A stretch of DNA of 53,397 nucleotides from Gemmataceae bacterium (GTDB lineage Bacteria > Planctomycetota > Planctomycetia > Gemmatales > Gemmataceae): the NCBI GenBank assembly GCA_019694755.1, contig JAIBBI010000022.1, forward strand, positions 1 to 53,397. Reading direction: 5' to 3'. Position numbers and translations under genes: made by a program. Under the pieces are notes generated by a model. That model was given only the letters and a program-made list of their open reading frames with translations. It had not been told where the DNA came from and searched no databases. Shown here one piece after another: positions 44,075 to 52,829 of the stretch (position 1 is its first letter; each line of letters begins with the position of its first letter).

Positions 44075-45424
44075 TCACTTGCAACCGCCGGATTCACAGA
44101 CGGGCGGTGCCGGCCGAGCGACCACTCCCAGCAGGCTCTGGGTCAGCGGACCGCCCGCGACCAGCAATTCGGAAAGCGCGTCGTCGAGGTGCTTGTCGCG
44201 GATCACCAGTTCCATGGCATCTGTTTCCTCGGCGGCAAACATTGCCGCCTTGCGGAGGAACTCCTTGATGAACGATCCGCTGACGCCCTCCGTACGCAGG
44301 ATGTAACTTTCGAGGTCGTCGATCTCCAGATTCAACCCGCGACCGTAAAGGTCGATGAGTCGCCGACGGCAGTCCGCGTCCGGCAGGGGAATCTCGATGG
44401 CCTGATCGATCCGCCCGGGTCGCGATGCCAGCGCGGGCTCCAGTTCGCCCGGCCGATTGGTCGTCAGCAGAAAGATGATGTCCTTGTCATCTTCGAGTCC
44501 GTCCATTTCGTTCAGCAATTCGAACAGCAGTGCGTTCGCTCCGATGGATTGATGGTGACGCTCCGTCCCGATCAGATCCACGTCTTCGAGGATGACCGTC
44601 GCGGGGGCGAGGGCCTTGGCCATTCGGCAAGCGGTCTCGATGCCACCCATTGCCGAACCCGTGAGGATCACGACCGTCCGGCCAGGCATCTGTGCGGCCA
44701 GGAACATCGCCGTTAGTGTTTTCCCCGTTCCTGGTGGGCCGTAGAGGAGAATGCCCCGCTTCAGGTGCCGGCGGGCGGCGAGCAGACGATCGGCATGGCG
44801 GTTGAAACTGGTCGTGTGCCGCTCGACCCGCGTGAGGATCGGCTCCGGGAGGATGAGTTCCGCCCGACTGATCTTCGGCAACTTGTGAAACTGAATCGAC
44901 AGGCTGCCTTGACAATCCTGCACGATGGAAAGTGCGTGGCCCCGAAACGCCTTGCTCTGATGGGTCAGCCGGGTGATCTTCCGGCTCACGGCTTCGGCGA
45001 CCTCCCGGTCCGCGGCCATCACCTCGATATCGATGGCCTGTTGCCAGGAGTGCCGCGATTCGGATAGGAGAATTGCCCACGGCGTCTCGCCGTCGTGGAC
45101 CAGATACAGAGCGTTGCGGATGCAGGCGAGACGCTGATCCTCGGGCAGCGGCACGTCGGCATATTCGACCGGCCCCTCATCGAAGTGGACGGCCGAGCGC
45201 GGACGCGAGAGCCGGGCGAGCGTCGCCTCCCCGTAATGTTCCAGCGACAGCACGCCAATCAATTCGTGGCGGATGCCCGGTCCGGCCAGCAGCATCTCGA
45301 AGGCGTAATGCAGGTTGGCCCGTTCGAGTTTGGGAAACTGCTGCGTGACGACGGGCAGGCGGACGGGGTCGCCGCCAAAGTGGTTCGTGAGTCGGGTCAG
45401 GAGTACGGGAGCAACGTCGGTCAT
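44075..45424 (-). CDS. AAA-type ATPase (CDC48/FtsH-like module)
   Basis: A 449-residue protein. The N-terminal ~200 residues have no family I can name. A classical AAA module follows: Walker A LLYGPPGTGKTLTAMFLA, Walker B ATVILEDVDLI, sensor LLTTNRPGELEPAL and the arginine fingers in ASRPGRIDQAIEIPLP. A lid domain ends the module. There is no protease domain or membrane helix. It ends in PVCESGGCK, a small Cys pair. It is probably an unfoldase or remodelling factor; client unknown. It begins 64 bases after the PilZ gene on the same strand, which might indicate a common transcript. Confidence 0.85.
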   Translation of the reverse strand: MTDVAPVLLTRLTNHFGGDPVRLPVVTQQFPKLERANLHYAFEMLLAGPGIRHELIGVLSLEHYGEATLARLSRPRSAVHFDEGPVEYADVPLPEDQRLACIRNALYLVHDGETPWAILLSESRHSWQQAIDIEVMAADREVAEAVSRKITRLTHQSKAFRGHALSIVQDCQGSLSIQFHKLPKISRAELILPEPILTRVERHTTSFNRHADRLLAARRHLKRGILLYGPPGTGKTLTAMFLAAQMPGRTVVILTGSAMGGIETACRMAKALAPATVILEDVDLIGTERHHQSIGANALLFELLNEMDGLEDDKDIIFLLTTNRPGELEPALASRPGRIDQAIEIPLPDADCRRRLIDLYGRGLNLEIDDLESYILRTEGVSGSFIKEFLRKAAMFAAEETDAMELVIRDKHLDDALSELLVAGGPLTQSLLGVVARPAPPVCESGGCK

Positions 45425-45488
45425 GTGTTGGTGGGCTCAATAGTCCCATGGGTGTTGGGCGAAAGGACACTTCCGGGCGGGATCCGGT

Positions 45489-45836
45489 TCACGCGACGAA
45501 CGGTTTCATCTCGTCGTCGGCAAGAAGGTGATCGAACCGCCCGCCGACGCAGTAGTCGCCCGTTTGCAATTTCGACAGGTGCGTGACCGAGAACATGACA
45601 TGGAGTTTGGAGTCGCTGGCCAACGTGGTCAGATCGCCGTCGACGTGGGTGCCGGGCTGGATGGGCTTGCTGGTCAGCAGGCTGACGCCGCCCGTCGAGA
45701 TGTTCCAAACGAGGCCGATTCCACCGGGCTTGCCGTCGGCGTCCATGAGCCGGCATACGGTGCCCATCGCAGGCTGCCGGCGGGCGTGGACGCGGCGTTC
45801 GGACGGATGCTCGGCGGGGGCAGCGGCGGCTGTCAT
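45489..45836 (-). CDS. PilZ-domain c-di-GMP-binding protein
   Basis: A 115-residue single-domain protein. The first c-di-GMP motif is RRVHARR (RxxxR type) and the second is NISTGGVSLL ([D/N]xSxxG), both intact, followed by a beta-barrel with GDYCVGGRFDHL. The start ATG 45836 has GGAG at about seven bases; longer starts at 45878 or 45953 add a low-complexity head. PilZ adaptors pass c-di-GMP levels to partners such as polysaccharide enzymes or pili. It lies divergent to the sugar transferase gene, with 173 bases between, which fits c-di-GMP control of exopolysaccharide. Confidence 0.85.
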   Translation of the reverse strand: MTAAAAPAEHPSERRVHARRQPAMGTVCRLMDADGKPGGIGLVWNISTGGVSLLTSKPIQPGTHVDGDLTTLASDSKLHVMFSVTHLSKLQTGDYCVGGRFDHLLADDEMKPFVA

Positions 45837-46009
45837 GGGTGCAACTCCGGGTTTTCGCGAACGGGGGTCTGTCGCCATCGTACCGCGGGCAGGCCGCCGC
45901 GGGCACCCCCTCGCCCCCTCGGGTTGACCGGTTTCCGCCCGGCGTGCTACCATCGGCCGCCGGCGAAAACCACGGGACGGATTCCCGCGCGCCGGGCCAC
46001 GGACGGGCC

Positions 46010-47395
46010 ATGCTTAGCCGGACCACGCAACCGTTTGCCGTCTGGTTCACCCTCACCGACCTCGCCGCCACCGCGTGCGCCTGGGTCGGTGCCTATCTGC
46101 TGCGCTTCTCCGGCTGGCTGCCGATTCCCAAACCCGAACCCGGCTTCGACGCCTGCCTGCAAAACCTCCCGCTGGTCCTTGTCCTCGCTTTGGCTGCCTA
46201 CCGCGTCGCGGGCCTGTATCGCATTCACCGCATGCGGCGATTCCGCGAGGAACTCATCGCCGTCGGCAAAGGGTGCGGGCTGCTCGTGCTTTTCGTCATG
46301 GCCGCCCGGTTCTACCGGCAGGACACCTATGAGTCGCGGACTGCCATGACGTTGTTCATGGTGCTGACGCCCGTCGGCGTGCTATCCGCCCGGCGGCTCA
46401 GTTGGGCCGGGCTGAAGTCGCTCCGCAGTCGGGGCTACAACCAGACCAACGCCATCATCGTCGGCACCGGCCGGGTCGCCCGCAACACCGCCCGCTCGCT
46501 CAAGGGCGCGGGCTGGATGGGCATCCGCACGCTGGGGTTTATCGAGGATCAGCCGAACCGCTGGTGCGACGACCTGCCGATCCTCGGCACCACAGCCGAC
46601 CTGCCGCGACTGGTCGCCGAAAATGATGTCGAGCACGTCTTTATCGCTCTGCCGCTCAACCGGTACGGCGACGCCCGCCGCGTCTTCGACATCCTCTCGC
46701 AAACCTTTGCCGAAGTCCGCTTGGTGGTCGACGCGCCGGAGATGGCCGGGCTATCACTTACGACGACCAACCTCGACGGGCTGCCCATCATCGGCCTACG
46801 CGAGAGCGCTCACTTCGGGCTCAACCTGATCGTGAAGCGGGCAATGGACATTGCGCTGACTGCCGTCGGCCTGGTATTGATCTCGCCGCTGCTCGCCCTG
46901 TTGGCCGCACTGGTGAAATGGTCGAGTCCGGGCCCGGTGTTTTACCGGCAGGAACGATGCGGACTGAACGGTCAGCCGTTCCAGATGCTGAAGTTTCGAA
47001 CGATGCCGGTCGATGCCGAGGCGGGCACCGGACCCGTTTGGGCCGTGAAGAACGACCCGCGGCGGACCAGACTTGGCGCGTTCCTCCGTCAGACAAGCCT
47101 CGACGAGTTGCCGCAACTGTTCAACGTGCTGAAGGGCGACATGAGCCTCGTCGGCCCACGGCCCGAGCGGCCGCACTTTATTGCCGAATTCGAAAAGACG
47201 ATCCCGAACTACATGGCCCGCCACAAGGTGAAAGCCGGGATCACCGGCTGGGCCCAGGTCCACGGTTGGCGCGGCAACACGTCACTCCGCAAGCGCGTCC
47301 AATACGACCTGTACTACATCACCCACTGGAACCCCTGGCTCGACATCAAGATCCTCGCCATGACTATCCTGAGGATCAATAAAAACGCTTACTGA
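46010..47395 (+). CDS. Undecaprenyl-phosphate sugar phosphotransferase (WcaJ-like)
   Basis: A 461-residue membrane protein. Four or five helices fill residues 1-120. A Rossmann-like domain follows (IIVGTGRVARNTARSL). The C-terminal bacterial sugar transferase domain has KRAMDIALTAVGLVLISPLL, the SPGPVFYRQERCG and MLKFRTMP motifs, TSLDELPQLFNVLKGDMSLV, GPRPERPHF and GITGWAQVHGWRG. It loads a hexose-1-phosphate on undecaprenyl phosphate, the first step of exopolysaccharide or O-antigen synthesis. The start ATG 46010 precedes the first helix; upstream codons in frame are unlikely. No repeat-unit polymerase or flippase of Wzx/Wzy type is adjacent. Confidence 0.92.
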   Translation: MLSRTTQPFAVWFTLTDLAATACAWVGAYLLRFSGWLPIPKPEPGFDACLQNLPLVLVLALAAYRVAGLYRIHRMRRFREELIAVGKGCGLLVLFVMAARFYRQDTYESRTAMTLFMVLTPVGVLSARRLSWAGLKSLRSRGYNQTNAIIVGTGRVARNTARSLKGAGWMGIRTLGFIEDQPNRWCDDLPILGTTADLPRLVAENDVEHVFIALPLNRYGDARRVFDILSQTFAEVRLVVDAPEMAGLSLTTTNLDGLPIIGLRESAHFGLNLIVKRAMDIALTAVGLVLISPLLALLAALVKWSSPGPVFYRQERCGLNGQPFQMLKFRTMPVDAEAGTGPVWAVKNDPRRTRLGAFLRQTSLDELPQLFNVLKGDMSLVGPRPERPHFIAEFEKTIPNYMARHKVKAGITGWAQVHGWRGNTSLRKRVQYDLYYITHWNPWLDIKILAMTILRINKNAY

Positions 47396-47407
47396 GAGAA
47401 AGTTTGG

Positions 47408-47573
47408 CCACAGATGAACACAGATAATCGCAGATCAGATTGAAGTAGTACATCAGAAGTCAGCTCTTTTTCTTCCGTACTCGCCTGCATCCATCCGTGA
47501 CTGACAACCTCTTTTTTCGTCCTGAACTCCGACCTCCGACTTCTGATCTGCGTTCATCTGTGTTTATCTGTAG
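47408..47573. repeat. Long imperfect inverted repeat, copy 2
   Basis: Arms at 47408-47439 (CCACAGATGAACACAGATAA onwards) and 47542-47573 (TCTGATCTGCGTTCATCTGT onwards) pair at 28 of 32 positions. The arms are near-identical to those at 26404 and 26526. Between them lie TCCGACCTCCGACTT units and a CTTTTTTCG run. It fills the convergent space between the sugar transferase and the peptidoglycan-binding gene, and follows a stop codon as copy 1 does. Confidence 0.85.
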
Positions 47574-47597
47574 CTAGATTCCTCTTCTCTACCGACA

Positions 47598-48254
47598 TCA
47601 TTGCCGGAAGTAGCCCGGTGAGACTTCATTCGCACCCTTCGACTGGTAGTACTTGGCCGGCGGGGCCGCGCCATTTTGCGACCACTTCACTTTGTCCAGG
47701 GGGGTCGAATAGCTCTGCCCCACGATCAGCAGCGACGAGGCCGGCACGAAGACGGTCTTGCCGGTCTTGATCATGACTACCGCGGCGGAGCTGTTCTTCA
47801 GCGTCCACAGCATGATCCCGTTTTGGATCAGAAGGCCCGACTTGACCGGCCCGACGGAGGTCATGACGGTGCCGACCGCGCTCGTGACTTTGCCGAACTC
47901 GGCCTTCTTTCCGCCGTTGTCGATCGTGGACGCCGGTCCGCCCAATGGAGCCGGGCCACCCACAGTGGCCGCTGACGGCATGATCCCGTCGGCGACCGCT
48001 CCGGACAGGTCATCGAGCCGCGTGGCGGTCTTGCCACCGACATCGACCCGGCCGTCGCCCCACCCGAAGTTCACCTTCTGAAAGCGGGTGATAGCGCCGA
48101 CCGTCTCGGGCCCGATGAAGCCGTCGACGCCAATCGGCTTGGCCGGCCCGCCGAACCCGGCCGGGATGGCGTTCAGGGTCTCCTGAACCAACCGCACGTC
48201 GGCCGACTTGTTCTTGCCACTCAACCCCACCGATCCCGACAACTGCATGACCAT
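47598..48254 (-). CDS. Peptidoglycan-binding-domain protein
   Basis: A 218-residue protein. Residues 15-60 match a PG-binding-1 domain: ADVRLVQETLNAIPAGFGG, then IGVDGFIGPETVGAITRFQK. A Gly/Pro/Ala-rich linker (about 85-110) leads to a C-terminal beta-rich part (PVKSGLLIQNGIMLWTLKNS and GKTVFVPASSLLIVG) that I do not recognise. No signal peptide is seen, so export would need another route; similar domains occur in phage-like and type VI-like secreted proteins. The start is ATG 48254 or 48248. Confidence 0.72.
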   Translation of the reverse strand: MVMQLSGSVGLSGKNKSADVRLVQETLNAIPAGFGGPAKPIGVDGFIGPETVGAITRFQKVNFGWGDGRVDVGGKTATRLDDLSGAVADGIMPSAATVGGPAPLGGPASTIDNGGKKAEFGKVTSAVGTVMTSVGPVKSGLLIQNGIMLWTLKNSSAAVVMIKTGKTVFVPASSLLIVGQSYSTPLDKVKWSQNGAAPPAKYYQSKGANEVSPGYFRQ

Positions 48255-48577
48255 GACAGCACCTGTTCCTGAGGCTCCGGGGCGACTTGTCTCTTACCCC
48301 TGAAGCCCGAACGCGGCGGAAATGTGCCGCGGCTTTCCTGGTGACTGGTGAAGTGGCGTCTCCGATGGATCACAGGCAATTGGCAGCAATTCGAATCTGC
48401 CTGATACTGACGATGCCTTATGGTTTCTCCGGGACGATTCTCCCAACTCGGCAGAATTTTCTCTTCCCGATGCAAGATCGCCATCTCGCGTGACTATCTT
48501 CGTCTGGCACTCAGGATCCGTGCCCAAGTTTCCCGCAGGATGCGGCACCCTCGAATCTGCTGATTCTGGAGGCTCTG
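48255..48577. other. Divergent intergenic region before the PEP-CTERM gene
   Basis: About 320 bases with no convincing gene. A weak promoter-like pair, TTGGCA (48380-48385) and GATACT (48403-48408) with a 17-base spacer, points toward the PEP-CTERM gene. Nothing else stands out. Confidence 0.35.
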
Positions 48578-49288
48578 ATGTTTCGTACCCGTGTCTGCCT
48601 GGGTGCGCTGGCCACCCTCGCCCTGATCGCCGGCATTGCGCCCGCGCAGGTCATTTACGCCAACAACTTCCAATCACCCGTCGGCCCCGAGTGGTCGGCG
48701 ACGACCACGGTGACCGCGCCGCTCGCTCCCACCCGTCAATTCCTCGGCGAGTTCGGTAACGGGACAATCTCGCTGACGCTAAGCCCCTCGCTCTTCCCGG
48801 CCGGCCCGGGCGTATACAGCCTCGGCTTCGACACGATGATCCTCCGCAGTTGGGACGGCATCGGAACTAACGACAACTTCATCGTCCGGGCCAACGGACT
48901 CGACCTGCTCAACACCTCGTTCAGCAACAACTCCGATCCGCCGTTCAACCGACAGCGGTTCTCCCGCGCCAACCCGAATGGCGACTTCGCCGGCCTCACC
49001 GACGCCAACGAAGTGAATACGCTCGGCTTCCAGTTTGCCGGCTCGACCCGCGACTCGGTGTACTATTTCCAGGGCGGCGATCGCTTCCAATTCAACTATG
49101 ACCCGATCAGCGGCCCCCTCACGCTCAGTTTCCTAAGCACTCAGGACGGCGGGCCGGTGTTCGATGAGGGATGGGGCATCGACAACGTGAGCGTCTCCGT
49201 GGTCCCCGAGCCGACTTCGCTCTTACTGGTGACATGTGCCGCACCGGTCGTCCTCTGGCGGCGCCGCCGGCTGGCACGAGTCGGCTGA
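48578..49288 (+). CDS. PEP-CTERM sorted exported protein
   Basis: A 236-residue protein with a signal peptide (VCLGALATLALIAGIAPAQ), a beta-sandwich-like middle and a C-terminal sorting signal: VVPEPTSLLLV, a hydrophobic stretch, then WRRRRLARVG. That is the PEP-CTERM tripartite signal, read by an exosortase in EPS-producing bacteria. GGAGG precedes ATG 48578. The middle (GIGTNDNFIVRANGLDLLNT) resembles calcium- or sugar-binding lectin-like folds but is not assignable. It ends one base from the convergent kinase stop. No exosortase gene is in the window. Confidence 0.9.
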   Translation: MFRTRVCLGALATLALIAGIAPAQVIYANNFQSPVGPEWSATTTVTAPLAPTRQFLGEFGNGTISLTLSPSLFPAGPGVYSLGFDTMILRSWDGIGTNDNFIVRANGLDLLNTSFSNNSDPPFNRQRFSRANPNGDFAGLTDANEVNTLGFQFAGSTRDSVYYFQGGDRFQFNYDPISGPLTLSFLSTQDGGPVFDEGWGIDNVSVSVVPEPTSLLLVTCAAPVVLWRRRRLARVG

Positions 49289-49289
49289 T

Positions 49290-52073
49290 TCACCGGCCCG
49301 ACTTCGGCCGGTTTCCGACTTCGTTCAGCAATTCTTGAAAATCGGCCCGGTCCTGCAGCCTGTAGCACTCGGAGTACAGGTGCAGGTCCTTGCCGATCTC
49401 CGGCTTCAAGCGGATTGCGGCCCGCAGTTCTACGACGGCGCGGTCTGCCCGCCCTGCCCTGGTGAGTACCCGACCCGCCATCAACGCGTCGTCGGCGCTT
49501 CCGCTCGTGTCGAGGAGCAAAACCGCGGCCTCGGCTTCGCGGGTCTTTCCTCGACGGGCGAGGTCGATCGCGCGGAGGCGGAGCAACTTTTCCCGCACGG
49601 CATCGGACTCCGATGCAAATGCTGCGGGATCGGTGAGACCGTGGGCGATGGCGAACAAGTAGGCCGTCCTGTCGCGCTCGGCCTCCGCCCGGCGCTCAGC
49701 CAACCGGAGCGATGCCAGCTTCGGGTTGTTCTCGCACTGCCGGCACATCTCAATGAACTCGCCACACCGACTGGCCGCAGCGGCGTACTGCCAGTCGTCC
49801 TCCTCATTCTGGATTGCACTTTCATACGCGATCTTTAGGTTCAACGTCCACTGCTCCGAATCAGGATCGTCTTTGAGCGAGTCGCTGAAGATCCGGACGG
49901 CGTCGGCAAACGCTTCGCGGGCGGCGGCATGATCGCCGGCCGCGGAATACGTCCCTCCGAGGAAATGCTGGGCGTAACCCACATAGCGGGCGGCGACGAC
50001 GTTACCCGGGTCGGCCGCGGCTATCGCCCGGCGAAGTGCGAGCCCCTCGGTCCGAAGTTCGATGGCCCGCTTCGCGTCGAACCGTCGGGCGGCCACGCGG
50101 GCCAGACGATCGACTGCAAACGCAGTCTCGATCCGGCCGGCATTCGGATCGAGCGTGATCAGCTCTCGCGCGCTTTCCAAGGCGGCCTGTGCAACGTCGT
50201 CGGCCGTCTTCAAATCGCGGAGTTCCGCGCAGGCATCGGAGAGGCGACTGCGACAGAATCGCATGTCGGCCAGCCAGCGTTTACGGTCAGGCCCAGGGCC
50301 GAGTTGCTCGGTGATGCGAAGGGCCTCTTCGCAATGCTTGCGTGCGGACGGCCAATTGCCGGCCTCGCCGTCCATGTCGCCGAACTTGTTGTGCGAGACG
50401 GATATGTCGCGGCGGGCGAGGTAATCGTCCGGCTTGAGTTCGGTAATCCTCACTCGTCGGTCGTGGGCGCGTGTGTACCAACTGCGTGCCTCGGGAAACT
50501 GCTCGGCATACCGTGCAATGTCCCCAAGTCGATCGGCCGACTTCGCGACGGCGCGGAGCGCGTTGACATCACCCGGCAACCAGGCCGCCCACTCCTCCGC
50601 CTGCCGAAATGCGGATTCGAGTTCGACTTTGCCTTCGGTCGACCGCCCCAACTCCAAGTACACCTCGCCGAGATGCGAGTGGGCGAGATACTCGGTCTCG
50701 TCGTTGGACCGGGCCGCGCCGGTGTCGCGGGCGACCTGCTTCAACCCGCTCGCGGCCGTCTCAAGGAGCTTGCGCTTGAGCGGGAGCAGGCCCGGCTGAT
50801 TGCCCATCTGTTGCCGAACGCTGTCGACCAGCGTGACGAACGATTTGACAGCAAGTTCGTAGTCAGCCTCGGCATGGCGCCGCGACTGCTCGGCCCGTTC
50901 GTAGGCGCGGGAGACGACGATGGCCGATGTCGTACTTCCGACCGCCAATGCGACGAGGGCGGCAGCCGTGAGCCCGGTCATCGATGCCAGCCGGGGGTTA
51001 CGGCGGCACCACCGCCAGCCGCGGGCCAACCGGCCCATCGGCCGGGCGAGAATCGGCTCGTTGTTCAGCCAACGCCGCAGGTCGGCCGCGAAGTCCCCCG
51101 CCGACTGATAACGCCGGTCGGGCTCCTTCGCCATCGCCTTCAGCGTGATCGTTTCCAGGTCAGGTGGGATCGTCGCAACCAGATCGCGGGGCGGCCGGGG
51201 GTCGTCATCGATTACTTGCCGAAGTACTTCGATCGGCGGCCCGCGAAACGGCGTCTCGCCGACCAGCGACTCGTAAAGCGTCACGCCGAGGCTGTAGACA
51301 TCGCTGCGGCCGTCGGCCGACTTGCCGCGGGCCTGCTCCGGGCTCAGGTAGGCCGGGGTGCCCGCGATTGTCCCCTCGACCGTCAGCAGGGTCGCCCGAT
51401 GATCGTCTCGGACGATGCCGAAGTCCGCCAGTTTGGCGACCGGCGTCGGTGAATCGGCGATCAACACGTTGGACGGCTTGACGTCGCGGTGGGTCAGCCC
51501 CGCGGCATGGGCGGCCGCGAGGCCGTCGGCGACCTGAGCGATCAACTCGGCCGCGTCGCGCGGCGGCAATCGCTTGAACTTCTGAATCTGCTCAGCGATT
51601 GTCGAACCGGCCACGTACTCCATCGCCAGGTACGGAACGCCATCGTCGCCAATTCCTGCCGCATAGATGCCGATGATGTTGTCGTGCGGAACTCGTGCCA
51701 CGGAGCGGGCTTCGCGGAGCAATCGCTCGTGATCGCGGTCGCCGGTCGCGCTCGGGCGCAATCGCTTCAGCGCGACCGTCCGGCCGAGCACATCATCAAC
51801 CGCGCGGTACACCACGCCCATGCCGCCCCGGCCGATTTCCGATTCGATGCGGTAGGCGCCAATCTGGGCGGGCGGCGGCGATGCGGTCTTTTCGTGCCCG
51901 CCACCCGCCGAGAATCCGCGGGCCATCTGCCAAAGTGCCGTATCGTCCGAGAGTTGATCGAGGACGGTGCGGCAATGTGAACAGTCGGTGATGTGATCGG
52001 CGAAATCGACACCGGGCCCTGCCCCGCTGAGCCAGGCCTGCAACGCCTCGCGATTCGGGCAGGGTTCACGCAT
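49290..52073 (-). CDS. Transmembrane Ser/Thr kinase with ZAS-like N-terminus and TPR-like sensor
   Basis: A 927-residue protein. The head carries Cys5 and DHITDCSHC (H27, C31, C34), an H-x3-C-x2-C pattern as in ZAS anti-sigma factors. The kinase domain is at 73-340: GRGGMGVVYRA, K103, THRDVKPSN (195-203), DFG (217-219) and SPEQARGKSADGRSDVYSLG. A single membrane helix lies at about 362-386. The rest (about 390-927) is helical repeats (TPR-like), for example HSHLGEVYLELGRSTEGKVE. The start ATG at 52073 lies inside the end of the sigma factor gene (8-base overlap). It probably phosphorylates or sequesters that sigma factor in response to an outer signal. Confidence 0.9.
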   Translation of the reverse strand: MREPCPNREALQAWLSGAGPGVDFADHITDCSHCRTVLDQLSDDTALWQMARGFSAGGGHEKTASPPPAQIGAYRIESEIGRGGMGVVYRAVDDVLGRTVALKRLRPSATGDRDHERLLREARSVARVPHDNIIGIYAAGIGDDGVPYLAMEYVAGSTIAEQIQKFKRLPPRDAAELIAQVADGLAAAHAAGLTHRDVKPSNVLIADSPTPVAKLADFGIVRDDHRATLLTVEGTIAGTPAYLSPEQARGKSADGRSDVYSLGVTLYESLVGETPFRGPPIEVLRQVIDDDPRPPRDLVATIPPDLETITLKAMAKEPDRRYQSAGDFAADLRRWLNNEPILARPMGRLARGWRWCRRNPRLASMTGLTAAALVALAVGSTTSAIVVSRAYERAEQSRRHAEADYELAVKSFVTLVDSVRQQMGNQPGLLPLKRKLLETAASGLKQVARDTGAARSNDETEYLAHSHLGEVYLELGRSTEGKVELESAFRQAEEWAAWLPGDVNALRAVAKSADRLGDIARYAEQFPEARSWYTRAHDRRVRITELKPDDYLARRDISVSHNKFGDMDGEAGNWPSARKHCEEALRITEQLGPGPDRKRWLADMRFCRSRLSDACAELRDLKTADDVAQAALESARELITLDPNAGRIETAFAVDRLARVAARRFDAKRAIELRTEGLALRRAIAAADPGNVVAARYVGYAQHFLGGTYSAAGDHAAAREAFADAVRIFSDSLKDDPDSEQWTLNLKIAYESAIQNEEDDWQYAAAASRCGEFIEMCRQCENNPKLASLRLAERRAEAERDRTAYLFAIAHGLTDPAAFASESDAVREKLLRLRAIDLARRGKTREAEAAVLLLDTSGSADDALMAGRVLTRAGRADRAVVELRAAIRLKPEIGKDLHLYSECYRLQDRADFQELLNEVGNRPKSGR

Positions 52074-52692
52074 GGGTCGTGGGCGGGTGGGGCGAGTTCG
52101 GATCGAGCGGCCAATCGTCGGCGATGGCCAGGACTTCCTCGCGGAGCCGTTTCAGCACCCGCGATTTGGAGACGTACACGTTGGCGACGGGCATGTTCAA
52201 CTCGGTCGCCGCGTCGGTGGCCGGGCATCGCTTGAGCCAGGTCAGGCGAAACGCCTCCCACGTTGCATCTTCGAAATACGGCCGGGCGCGATCGAGAGCG
52301 GCATTCAGGACGTGGGCGTCGAACGCCTCGGACCACTGGCTGTCAGGTTCTGTCGCGGGCAGGCCATCCAGCCAGTCGCTGGCGATGCCGTGTGCCTTGC
52401 GCGATTCCGAACGGAGGAACCTGTGGATGCGGTGGCGGGCAACGGTGCCGAGCCAATCGCGGAATCTCCCCCGCTCGGGCTGATAATCAAACGAGCGGAT
52501 GGCTGACGCCACGGCCACGAGGACATCCTGGGCCACGTCGGCGGCGTCGGCCTCCTGCAACCCTCGTTGCCGGGCGTACCGGAGGATCAGCGGGCGATAC
52601 AAGTCGACGAAATGGCTCCACGCGTCCGAGTCCCGCGGGTCCCGAACGCGCAACAGCAGACTCGGACGAGTAACCCCCGCACCATCCGCCAT
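52066..52692 (-). CDS. ECF-type RNA polymerase sigma factor
   Basis: A 208-residue protein. Region 2 is RDSDAWSHFVDLYRPLILRY, continuing with ADAADVAQDVLVAVASAIRS and FDYQPERGRFRDWLGTVARH. Region 4 is WEAFRLTWLKRCPATDAATE followed by NVYVSKSRVLKRLREEV. It directs RNA polymerase to a set of promoters not known here. The start ATG 52692 is chosen because upstream sequence lacks sigma features. The 8-base overlap with the kinase gene and the lack of a separate anti-sigma gene suggest that the kinase controls it. Confidence 0.92.
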   Translation of the reverse strand: MADGAGVTRPSLLLRVRDPRDSDAWSHFVDLYRPLILRYARQRGLQEADAADVAQDVLVAVASAIRSFDYQPERGRFRDWLGTVARHRIHRFLRSESRKAHGIASDWLDGLPATEPDSQWSEAFDAHVLNAALDRARPYFEDATWEAFRLTWLKRCPATDAATELNMPVANVYVSKSRVLKRLREEVLAIADDWPLDPNSPHPPTTHA

Positions 52693-52829
52693 TGTGGAAG
52701 ACCCAGAACCCGATACCTCGCTGCATGGTACCCGATTCCGGGCTCCTGACCGACCGGATTCGACGGAACAGGCAAAGAAACCGGCAATAGGACGTGCCGG
52801 CCAAGCCGATTGTGACGGCATGGGTGTAG

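Noticed and set aside
49929-51452. Plus-strand frame of 507 codons opposite the kinase
   Set aside because: Shadow of the kinase/TPR gene; no domain and improbable composition.
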